The position numbers and the translations under genes are program-made. This document shows, one piece after another, positions 1 to 5,116 of a stretch of DNA of 5,456 nucleotides (its first letter is position 1; each line of letters begins with the position of its first letter). The stretch is from Collinsella sp. (GTDB lineage Bacteria; Actinomycetota; Coriobacteriia; Coriobacteriales; Coriobacteriaceae), in contig JAHHSP010000086.1 of assembly GCA_020025115.1 (NCBI GenBank), positions 1 through 5,456 of the forward strand. The letters run 5' to 3'. The notes beneath the pieces were generated by a model. The model worked only from the letters and a program-made list of their open reading frames with translations. It did no database searches and was not told the origin of the DNA.

Positions 1-291
1 CACGATGGAGCGCTCAGTCATGCGCTTGTGGCCCATGACGTTCCACTCGGCAGCGTGGATGAGGTACACCTCGAGGTCCCTGTCGCCGAACTTGTTCATG
101 AGGTACTCGAGCTGCATGAACTCATCCCAGGTGCCACCGACACCCATGAGGAACACGGCATCGTAGCCCTCTTCGTGCACGCGGTCGGCCAGGGCGGCCA
201 TCTTCTTACCGGCCTCATAGACGTTCCTTCCGTCCTCGAGGTAACCCTCCTGGTCGAAGTTCATAATCTCGATCTTCTCGGTCTCCTTCAT
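1..291 (-). CDS. SIS-domain sugar-phosphate isomerase/deglycase, FrlB/GfrF-like (N-terminal 97 residues, runs off left edge)
   Basis: Seen: an open frame of 97 codons from ATG at 291 to the window edge with no stop. The N-terminus has a charged helical stretch (residues 11-42), then a beta strand and glycine loop, FLMGVGGTWDEF (about 47-58). A second strand follows (EVYLIHAAEW, 74-83), ending near TERSIV, where the next SIS strand would begin. The glycine-rich loop after a hydrophobic strand, followed by an 'AAE' segment, is typical of the first SIS subdomain of FrlB/GfrF-like proteins. Family knowledge: these cytoplasmic enzymes cleave or isomerise fructosamine-6-phosphates or related sugar phosphates. 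An AAGGGAG ribosome site lies 6 nt before this ATG. Met10 (position 264) starts a typical family N-terminus and is a possible alternative, but its ribosome site is poorer. The gene has its own promoter region and is separated from the upstream operon by a terminator. The exact substrate is not determinable; the catalytic C-terminal half is outside the window. Confidence 0.8.
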   Translation of the reverse strand, partial: MKETEKIEIMNFDQEGYLEDGRNVYEAGKKMAALADRVHEEGYDAVFLMGVGGTWDEFMQLEYLMNKFGDRDLEVYLIHAAEWNVMGHKRMTERSIV

Positions 292-297
292 TGCGAG

Positions 298-304
298 CTC
301 CCTT
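298..304 (-). promoter_or_regulatory. Ribosome binding site of the left-edge SIS gene
   Basis: Minus-strand AAGGGAG, 6 nt upstream of the ATG at 291. It favours that ATG over the internal Met codon at 264. Confidence 0.6.
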
Positions 305-342
305 CGTCGCCGCCGTGGTCTCTCATATCCAAATAGAGAGTG

Positions 343-360
343 TTTAGTACCACTTGTTGA
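343..360. promoter_or_regulatory. Putative operator, copy 1 of an 18-bp direct repeat
   Basis: Plus strand TTTAGTACCACTTGTTGA matches the copy at 377-394 in 15 of 18 positions, in the same orientation and 34 bp apart. All three differences are transitions. It covers the expected transcription start of the proposed promoter. The nearby GntR/HutC-type regulators are the natural candidates for binding it, but no published motif is matched exactly. Confidence 0.5.
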
Positions 361-364
361 TTAC

Positions 365-394
365 ATCTTAGCGGTTTTTAATACCATTTGTTAA
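365..394 (-). promoter_or_regulatory. Putative sigma70-type promoter of the left-edge SIS gene
   Basis: On the minus strand, TTAACA (394-389) and TAAGAT (370-365) are separated by 18 nt. This gives a likely transcription start near 358 and a leader of about 67 nt. The region is clearly more AT-rich than its surroundings. A second, weaker alternative is TCAACA (360-355), 17 nt, then TCTATT (337-332). In both cases the -35-like hexamer is the first part of an 18-bp repeat, so a protein bound there should compete with polymerase. Hexamers were assigned by eye; the start site has not been mapped. Confidence 0.45.
377..394. promoter_or_regulatory. Putative operator, copy 2 of an 18-bp direct repeat
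   Basis: Plus strand TTTAATACCATTTGTTAA. It overlaps the proposed -35 element (389-394). The ends show partial dyad symmetry (TTAA on both flanks), as expected for a site bound by a dimeric winged-helix protein. Its partner is at 343-360. Confidence 0.5.
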
Positions 395-410
395 GGTATG
401 CGTGATTTGC

Positions 411-445
411 GGTGAACGGTCATGCCTTCTCCGTAAACGGTTTCC
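411..445. promoter_or_regulatory. Pair of cre/LacI-like sites upstream of the promoter
   Basis: Two copies of GTRAACGGT (412-420 and 433-441) lie exactly 21 bp apart, two helical turns. The second sits in CGTAAACGGTTTCC (432-445), which fits the general cre pattern TGWNANCGNTNWCA at all but the first and last positions. The first (411-424) misses three positions. They lie about 60 and 80 bp upstream of the proposed transcription start. A LacI/CcpA-family protein is a plausible binder, but none is encoded in the window. Confidence 0.3.
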
Positions 446-467
446 ACGCAGGTCAATCAAGATGGTG

Positions 468-511
468 AGAAACGCAAAACGCCGCGGGGCCGGCGACCCG
501 ACCCCGCGGCG
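468..511 (-). terminator. Intrinsic terminator after the GntR pair
   Basis: A perfect 10-bp GC stem, CGCCGCGGGG (480-489) with CCCCGCGGCG (502-511), has a 12-nt loop. On the minus strand the stem is followed at once by TTTTGCGTTTC, a usable U-rich tail. It lies 85 nt downstream of the stop of the last regulator gene and so closes that transcript. The plus-strand exit has no T run, so the terminator points only leftward. Confidence 0.85.
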
Positions 512-595
512 AAACCAATCTTACCGACAAAGGGAATTGAAAGCGATGCGCACGACAGCGAGGTGCCCTCGCGACATCCCGATGGGTGCAAAACC

Positions 596-1384
596 CTAAT
601 ACTGGTAGGTATAGCCCCCGTGCTTTGCAGGCGTGAGCGCATAGGCGTGCTCGATGGCACGGCCCTCGGCGTCGAAACTCACGCATTCGAGCGACAAGGC
701 GAGACTCCCCGGCTCGACCTGGAGCAAGCCGGCATCTCGAGCGGAAAGTGCGACCACGTCGAGCTTCTCCTGGGCCAGCGCAACGGGCCGACCGCACATC
801 TCGTACGTCTCGTACAGACTGAAGACGGATACGTCGACATCTTCGATACCTGGAAACAGGCATACGGGAATAAGGGTCTGCTCGAGGGAGACCGGTGCGC
901 CGTCGACGCTGTTGAGACGTCGAATCGAATAAAGGCGTTCTTCCTCACTCACATCGAAGAGCTCTGCGTACAGGGGACCTGCGGGACGCATCGACTTGGA
1001 GAGCTGCCTGACAGACACCTCCTCACTTGCGGCGCCTGCGGTTGAGCGGAATCCGCTCACGCGGGAATCGCCCACAGCGGAACCTTTCGCAACATAGGCG
1101 CCCTTGCCCTGGACACGACGGATCATCCCCTCTCGCACCAAGCCGTCGATGGCGCTGCGCACCGTCAACCGCGTGGTGTCGAATTCCGCGGCGAGCTCAT
1201 GCTCGGAGGGGATGGCAGACCCCGGAAGATACACGCCATCGACGATGCGCCGCTGAATGGCACTACGTATCTGAAGGTAGCGCGGCGCTCTGTCATCGGA
1301 ATCGGGAAGCACGTCGAAACGGGAGACATCGACAAGGCTCAAATCACCACGCGTCGACGCGTTGTGGCCTACCAGGTGAGCCAT
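596..1384 (-). CDS. GntR-family transcriptional regulator, HutC/FarR subfamily (UTRA domain), second of a pair
   Basis: A 262-residue cytoplasmic DNA-binding protein. Residues about 34-98 form the GntR winged helix: the YLQIRSAIQRRI helix, then PSEHELAAEF, TTRLTVRSAIDGL (recognition helix), and the wing RVQGKGAYV. Residues about 108-258 look like a UTRA ligand domain (SIRRLNSVDGAPVSLEQT, then a FSLYETYE segment). Such domains usually bind sugar phosphates or amino-acid-like effectors and change DNA affinity. The C-terminus (HAYALTPAKHGGYTYQY) departs from the common Y-x-P-x-RY-x-F ending kept by its neighbour, so the ligand may differ. The N-terminus carries about 30 residues before the winged helix. 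ATG at 1384 is chosen because an AGGGGGTGA ribosome site lies 8 nt upstream. Its start overlaps the upstream regulator gene by 16 nt, so translation is probably coupled. An intrinsic terminator follows. Confidence 0.9.
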   Translation of the reverse strand: MAHLVGHNASTRGDLSLVDVSRFDVLPDSDDRAPRYLQIRSAIQRRIVDGVYLPGSAIPSEHELAAEFDTTRLTVRSAIDGLVREGMIRRVQGKGAYVAKGSAVGDSRVSGFRSTAGAASEEVSVRQLSKSMRPAGPLYAELFDVSEEERLYSIRRLNSVDGAPVSLEQTLIPVCLFPGIEDVDVSVFSLYETYEMCGRPVALAQEKLDVVALSARDAGLLQVEPGSLALSLECVSFDAEGRAIEHAYALTPAKHGGYTYQY

Positions 1385-2139
1385 GAGCTCTTCACCCCCT
1401 GTGGCGTTTCGCCGTTCTTGCAGCCATTGCTCGCGAACCGATATCGACTCGGCACGTACACCGCCTTGAGATACTCCACAGGCTCCCCCGTTGCCATACG
1501 CTCCAGCGCCTGCACGAAAAATACCGGGTCGCCCTCATCCATATCAAGAACCCGGGCCTCATCTTGCATCGCGCGGGCAATCGACACGCGCTCGACACCA
1601 TGGCCCACGCGCACGCCATACTCGTTCGCGAGCACGTCGTAGAGGCTCTCGCACGAGAAATCGTGCGCCTCGATACCGGGACACAGAGAGCCGTTGACGT
1701 ACGAGGTCTCGAGGGCGACCGGGGTGTCGTCGGCGAGGCGTACACGCCGCACCTCGAATACGGGTGCGCCGACGGGCAGGTCGATCTTGCGCGCCAGCGT
1801 CTTGTCGGCCTCGATGGGTCGCGAATCGATAAGGCGGGCGCCGGGCTCCCGCCCCACACGGCACACGGCATCGGAGAAGCTCCGCGTTTCCTGGAAGATG
1901 CTGATGGGTTTGGGCGGAAGCACATACGTACCGGAACCCCGTCGGCTCTCGAGCACATGCATCGAGATGAGCTGGGTGATGGCGGCACGCAGCGCGGTAC
2001 GGGACACGCCGAGGCGCTCGGAGAGCACCCGCTCGGAGGGAAGCTTGTCTCCACCGGCAAGGTGCGCTTCGCGGATGTAGCACCGAATGCCCTCTTGGGC
2101 GCGGTCTTTGGGCGGAATGCCCATATGCTCGTCTGCCAT
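1369..2139 (-). CDS. GntR-family transcriptional regulator, HutC/FarR subfamily (UTRA domain), first of a pair
   Basis: A 256-residue protein. The winged helix covers about residues 11-74: an AQEGIRCYIREAHL helix, then LPSERVLSERLGVSRTALRAA (classic GntR helix-turn-helix), and the wing ESRRGSGTYV. A UTRA domain follows at about 82-236, with the strand EVRRVRLADDTPVALETSYV, a CESLYDVL segment and the canonical ending YLKAVYVPSRYRF. The family consists of dimeric repressors or activators released by a small metabolite, often a sugar phosphate from the neighbouring pathway. ATG at 2139 is chosen over ATG at 2157: it has AAGGAG with a 7-nt spacer, whereas the upstream ATG has none. The gene starts 57 nt after the HAD gene and overlaps the next regulator gene by 16 nt. 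This suggests one transcript with autoregulation, although a promoter inside the HAD gene cannot be excluded. Likely targets include the repeats at 343-394. Confidence 0.9.
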   Translation of the reverse strand: MADEHMGIPPKDRAQEGIRCYIREAHLAGGDKLPSERVLSERLGVSRTALRAAITQLISMHVLESRRGSGTYVLPPKPISIFQETRSFSDAVCRVGREPGARLIDSRPIEADKTLARKIDLPVGAPVFEVRRVRLADDTPVALETSYVNGSLCPGIEAHDFSCESLYDVLANEYGVRVGHGVERVSIARAMQDEARVLDMDEGDPVFFVQALERMATGEPVEYLKAVYVPSRYRFASNGCKNGETPQGVKSSWLTW

Positions 2140-2146
2140 GCAGCCA

Positions 2147-2152
2147 CTCCTT
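2147..2152 (-). promoter_or_regulatory. Ribosome binding site that fixes the start of the first GntR gene
   Basis: Minus-strand AAGGAG, 7 nt upstream of ATG 2139. It lies inside the longer open frame that begins at 2157, so the shorter start is preferred. Confidence 0.75.
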
Positions 2153-2196
2153 CTCATCTCGCCCCACCACGCGATCGCGCGGACCGCGCCTCGGAC

Positions 2197-2868
2197 CTAC
2201 AGCCCCGAGGCGGCCTCAAACAGGTCGGGAATGGCATCGATGATGCGGTCGGCCGCCTCCTGGGTGAACCCGAAACGGTCCTCGCGCTTGGCAAAGACGG
2301 TGAGACCGGCGGCCTTACCGGCGGTGATGCCCGGGACGGAGTCCTCCACACAGCAGCAATCCCCAGCAGGCAGGCCCAGATTCTCAAGCGTATGCAGGTA
2401 GATCTCGGGGTTCGGCTTGCTCTCATGGAACTGCTCGCCGCTCGTCACCAGCTCGAACGCGTCGGGCATGCCGCAGGCCTCGAGCACCAGCAAGATGTTG
2501 GACATCGGAGAGGACGAGGCGAGCGCCACCCGAACACCGCGGCACTTGAGCTCGGCAATCGTCTCTACAACGCCGGGGTTAAGCAACGCGGCGAAATTAG
2601 GCTGGTTGCGCTCCTCCCACGCGTTATACCGCGCGAGGGCCTCCTCCTCCGTGAGATGCTCGCCGCCCAGCTCGAACCAGCGGACCAAGTTGCGCTTGAA
2701 ATCCTTGTAGGAAGCACCGACAGTGACACACAGATCCTCAAACGAGACCTCGATGCCCTCGGCCTCGAACAACTTTGCAAGGGTGTCCAGATAAAACTTC
2801 TCAGTGTCGACGATCACGCCGTCCATGTCGAAAATGATGGCAGCGAACGGGAAATCGGTTTGTGCCAT
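2197..2868 (-). CDS. HAD-superfamily hydrolase, beta-phosphoglucomutase-like/phosphatase subfamily
   Basis: A 223-residue cytoplasmic protein of normal family length. All four HAD motifs are visible: motif I FDMDGVIVDT with nucleophile Asp14 and acid/base Asp16; motif II ALASSSP (about 115-121); motif III Lys151 in SKPNPEIY; motif IV CVEDSVPG with Glu175/Asp176. A helical cap lies between motifs I and II (about 24-95). Family members dephosphorylate sugar phosphates or isomerise beta-glucose phosphates. The His of the DTxxxH stretch and the Arg of the cap loop (GVSRED) used by beta-phosphoglucomutase are replaced here (DTEKFYL, GASYKDF), so a phosphatase is more likely than a mutase. ATG 2868 follows AGGAG with a 9-nt spacer; the longer frame to 3096 overlaps the SIS gene and is disregarded. 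It sits 118 nt after the SIS gene and before the regulators. The substrate is unknown. A CCC run (171-173) before motif IV is unusual. Confidence 0.9.
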   Translation of the reverse strand: MAQTDFPFAAIIFDMDGVIVDTEKFYLDTLAKLFEAEGIEVSFEDLCVTVGASYKDFKRNLVRWFELGGEHLTEEEALARYNAWEERNQPNFAALLNPGVVETIAELKCRGVRVALASSSPMSNILLVLEACGMPDAFELVTSGEQFHESKPNPEIYLHTLENLGLPAGDCCCVEDSVPGITAGKAAGLTVFAKREDRFGFTQEAADRIIDAIPDLFEAASGL

Positions 2869-2986
2869 GGGGTGGCTCTCCTGTCTAATCGGTAGGGCTG
2901 ACGCGCCCCCTCCCCCGCAGATGCGACGGCGGGCGCGAATATGCGCATCAGACTGATTGTACGAGGTGTCCAAATCGGTTGCCAGG

Positions 2987-4105
2987 TCAATCATCACCGT
3001 CATAGTTGACGAAGCTGTCCGTCTTCGCGGCGGCGATTGCCTTGAAACGCTTGAGCAGCGGGTGTTGTTTGCTGCTGCCAAGCGCACTGCTCGCAAGATG
3101 GCTCACCAGTTGGACAAACGGCAGGTACGCGAAAGCGGCGAACTCGGGCGAGGGCAGTTCGGGAGCCACGAGGACGTTGACGTCGGAGGCGAGCCACTCG
3201 GGAGCCTCGTCGCACGCACCCGCGCTCGTGAGCAGAAACGCCGCATCGCTCACCTCGCGCGCAGCGCGGTATATCAGGCGCGTACGCTCGCGGGTCGCAT
3301 CGGGAACATCGTAGAAGAACAGCGTATAACCCGGCGTGAGCTGCAAATTGGGTCCGTGGATGAACTCCTCGACCTCATAGGCGGGACTCGGGACGTGCAC
3401 GGTCTCCCCCACCTTGAGGGCGCTTTCGAGCGCCACGCCACGCGCACCGTCGGCGGCGATGCTGTAACTCAGGCGCATGGAGGTCAGCGCCTTCTCATGG
3501 AGATCGAAGAACGAATAGGCCGACGCGCGCACAGCGTCGAGGACGTCCACGGCGCGCTCGAGCTCCGATAAACGCTCGAGACGACCGCCCAGTCGGCAGG
3601 CGAACATCATGAGAAACAGGGCAAGCGTGCTCACTCCCTTGGTCACATACCCCACGAACTCGACACCCGCACCCCAATCGACCATGAGGTCGGCATGCTC
3701 GCGCGCATCGGCCTCCACGTCCCCGGTGAGGCAGACTGCCCGGACCCCTTGGGCCCGAATGGCATCGAGCGCCGCCAAGGCATTGGTGGAAAGGCCGCTT
3801 TGCGTCACCACGAGCAACAGCTCGTCGGGATCGACTTCGCTCTCGTAATAGGAGAAGCGGTGCGGAGTCACCACGCGCACGTCAACACCGGGCAGGCAGG
3901 CACTCATGAACGGATGTGCGCACTGACAGGCGTTGTAGGACGACCCGGACGCCACCAGCCTGATGCGCTTCGGCATACGATCATCGCAAAGCCCCATGAG
4001 CGGGTCGGTAAGCTCCTCGAATCGAGCCAAGTTGTCTCGCAGCACGGCGGGAGATTCGTCGACGTAGTCCCCCATCGTCCACACGCGCTCTTCAACAGCG
4101 GTCAT
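2987..4105 (-). CDS. Two-domain SIS protein, GlmS-isomerase/GfrE-like sugar-phosphate deglycase or isomerase
   Basis: A 372-residue cytoplasmic protein with two SIS domains. The first holds RLVASGSSYNA (49-59) and VVTQSGLSTNAL (99-110), the phosphosugar-binding loops. The second (about 205-345) holds ESALKVGETVHVPSPAYE and EEFIHGP (246-252), matching the E...HGP segment of GlmS, where Glu and His act in sugar ring opening and isomerisation. It has no glutaminase domain, so it is not a full GlmS. The N-terminal TMGDYVDESP and the GYVTKGVSTLALFLM segment (152-166) recall SIS proteins encoded with mannose-family PTS genes, such as GfrE, which deglycates glucoselysine-6-phosphate. ATG 4105 follows GGAGG with a 5-nt spacer; a GTG at 4153 would start inside the structured leader and is disfavoured. 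It lies downstream of the PTS genes. Deglycase function is inferred from context; an amino-sugar phosphate isomerase is the main alternative. Confidence 0.85.
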   Translation of the reverse strand: MTAVEERVWTMGDYVDESPAVLRDNLARFEELTDPLMGLCDDRMPKRIRLVASGSSYNACQCAHPFMSACLPGVDVRVVTPHRFSYYESEVDPDELLLVVTQSGLSTNALAALDAIRAQGVRAVCLTGDVEADAREHADLMVDWGAGVEFVGYVTKGVSTLALFLMMFACRLGGRLERLSELERAVDVLDAVRASAYSFFDLHEKALTSMRLSYSIAADGARGVALESALKVGETVHVPSPAYEVEEFIHGPNLQLTPGYTLFFYDVPDATRERTRLIYRAAREVSDAAFLLTSAGACDEAPEWLASDVNVLVAPELPSPEFAAFAYLPFVQLVSHLASSALGSSKQHPLLKRFKAIAAAKTDSFVNYDGDD

Positions 4106-4110
4106 AGCTG

Positions 4111-4115
4111 CCTCC
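4111..4115 (-). promoter_or_regulatory. Ribosome binding site of the two-domain SIS gene
   Basis: Minus-strand GGAGG, 5 nt before ATG 4105. It decides the start against the upstream in-frame GTG at 4153, which has no comparable site. Confidence 0.75.
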
Positions 4116-4130
4116 AAATTCCAAAGTCCA

Positions 4131-4176
4131 GAGGGGGCGCCTACCACCGACACGGCAATCGGCGCGACATCCCCTC
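4131..4176 (-). other. Inverted repeat/RNA stem in the leader of the two-domain SIS gene
   Basis: GAGGGG (4131-4136) pairs with CCCCTC (4171-4176), and GCGCC (4137-4141) with GGCGC (4161-4165). This gives 11 GC-rich pairs broken by a 5-nt bulge. It ends about 15 nt before the GGAGG ribosome site. No U-run follows on the minus strand, so it is not a standard terminator. It may affect mRNA stability or translation. Confidence 0.45.
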
Positions 4177-4195
4177 TTATGTGAAAAGGGCGCCC

Positions 4196-4233
4196 GTCAC
4201 GCCATGCGCATTATCAACGCAGGCATGGCGGAC
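4196..4233 (-). other. Inverted repeat/RNA hairpin between EIID and the SIS gene
   Basis: CGCCATGC (4200-4207) pairs perfectly with GCATGGCG (4223-4230). Three more pairs outside (4196-4198 with 4231-4233) follow a one-base bulge. The loop is 15 nt. A T run occurs only some 10 nt downstream (CTTTTC on the minus strand), so it would be at best a weak or partial terminator. It could also be a processing or 3'-end-protecting hairpin for the PTS part of the message. Confidence 0.5.
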
Positions 4234-4235
4234 GC

Positions 4236-4251
4236 CACAAATTGGCTTGTG
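4236..4251. repeat. Short palindrome CACAA-N6-TTGTG just after EIID
   Basis: Five-base perfect inverted arms with a 6-nt centre lie 14 nt downstream of the EIID stop. It could be a small hairpin or a protein site. It is short enough to be chance. Confidence 0.25.
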
Positions 4252-4264
4252 TCGACAGCGCGAC

Positions 4265-5116
4265 CTACACGCCGAGGATACCGAAGAAGGAACCGACCAG
4301 GCCGACGACGACAAGCGCGACGAGCAGCGTGGTAGTCTTTACGTTCTTCTTGCTCACGAGCCAGTACATGAGCAGGGTGAAGGCGAGCGGAAGCAGACCG
4401 GGCATGATCGTGTTGCAGATATCGCCAAGCGTGGTCGCAGTCTCGCCGGAGCCGATGACGAACGGAACGGTAATAGCGACATTCTCGGCGGTCATGCCGC
4501 CGATGACCATGAGGCCGAGGACGGACGCGCCATAGGTCAGGATGTCCATAAGGCCGGACTCCTGCACCTTTGCCAAGAAGCCGCTGCCGAGCTTATAGCC
4601 GGCATGCATGAGGTAGAAGCGCAGGCCCTGTGCGGGGATGTTGAAAAGCAACAGGAACAGCAACGGGCCGAGGATGTTGCCCTGGGTGGCCAGGCTCACA
4701 CCGACACCCGTGGCGATGATGCGCAGAGTGCCCCAAATGAAGGAGTCGCCGATGCCGGCCAGCGGGCCCATGAGGGAAACCTTGACGTTGTTGATAGACT
4801 CGGTCTCGAAATCGGGATCGGAGGCGTTCTGCTCCTCCATGGCGGCCGTGATACCCAAGATCAGCGTGGACATGTGCGGTGTGGTGTTGAAGAACTCGAG
4901 GTGGCGCTGCATGGCGGCGACCTGGTCGTCCTTATTGGGATACAGTTTCTTGATCACCGGGAGCATGGAATAGCAGAAGGCCATGTTCATCTGGCGCTCG
5001 TAGTTCCAATCCCACTCCATGCCGAGGGAGCGGATGGCGACCCTGTTGAGGTCCTGCTTGGTGAGCTTGCGCTCGTCTACGGTCTGGACCGCGGCGTCAT
5101 TAGAAGTCGTCGTCAT
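4265..5116 (-). CDS. PTS mannose/fructose/sorbose-family transporter subunit IID
   Basis: A 283-residue membrane protein, normal length for EIID. With EIIC it forms the sugar channel of a mannose-family PTS and works with EIIA/EIIB to import and phosphorylate the substrate. Family features: LTKQDLNRVAIRS near the N-terminus (18-30), NYERQMNMAFCYSMLPVIKK (38-57), RHLEFFNTTP (71-80), ITAAMEEQ (89-96), and the diagnostic SLMGPLAGIGDSFIWGT (114-130). Hydrophobic segments follow at about 131-160, 197-222, 235-254 and 263-281. The C-terminus is hydrophobic and ends in GILGV. ATG 5116 has an excellent AAGGAGG site with an 8-nt spacer. The gene overlaps the end of EIIC by 17 nt, so the two subunits are probably made in step. 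Substrate cannot be read from EIID alone. The neighbouring SIS enzymes point to a glycated amine or amino sugar. Confidence 0.95.
   Translation of the reverse strand: MTTTSNDAAVQTVDERKLTKQDLNRVAIRSLGMEWDWNYERQMNMAFCYSMLPVIKKLYPNKDDQVAAMQRHLEFFNTTPHMSTLILGITAAMEEQNASDPDFETESINNVKVSLMGPLAGIGDSFIWGTLRIIATGVGVSLATQGNILGPLLFLLLFNIPAQGLRFYLMHAGYKLGSGFLAKVQESGLMDILTYGASVLGLMVIGGMTAENVAITVPFVIGSGETATTLGDICNTIMPGLLPLAFTLLMYWLVSKKNVKTTTLLVALVVVGLVGSFFGILGV

Noticed and set aside
28..336. 102-codon plus-strand open frame
   Set aside because: Antisense to the left-edge SIS gene and running into its promoter region. It is a shadow frame.
320..340. CTCTC...GAGAG inverted repeat in the leader of the left-edge SIS gene
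   Set aside because: Five-base arms with an 11-nt loop are too weak to call a riboswitch or operator.
558..572. GCGAGG-TGC-CCTCGC hairpin after the last regulator gene
   Set aside because: Only 6 bp with a 3-nt loop and no T run. The stronger terminator lies just downstream.
2170..2189. GC palindromes (CGCGATCGCG, GCGCGG-A-CCGCGC) between the HAD and first GntR genes
   Set aside because: Short, GC-only and without a U-tail. Chance palindromes are common at this composition.
1564..2895. 443-codon plus-strand open frame
   Set aside because: Antisense to the first GntR gene and the HAD gene, with no domain pattern and no convincing ribosome site.
2902..2961. Possible hairpin (CGCGCCC/GGGCGCG) and a TACAAT -10-like hexamer between the SIS and HAD genes
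   Set aside because: The stem has a 22-nt loop and no U-tail. The -10-like hexamer has no -35 element at proper spacing. I see no firm promoter or terminator in this gap.
2869..3096. N-terminal extension of the HAD gene
   Set aside because: It would overlap the SIS gene, its residues are low-complexity and arginine-rich, and the HAD fold begins right after ATG 2868, which has a ribosome site.
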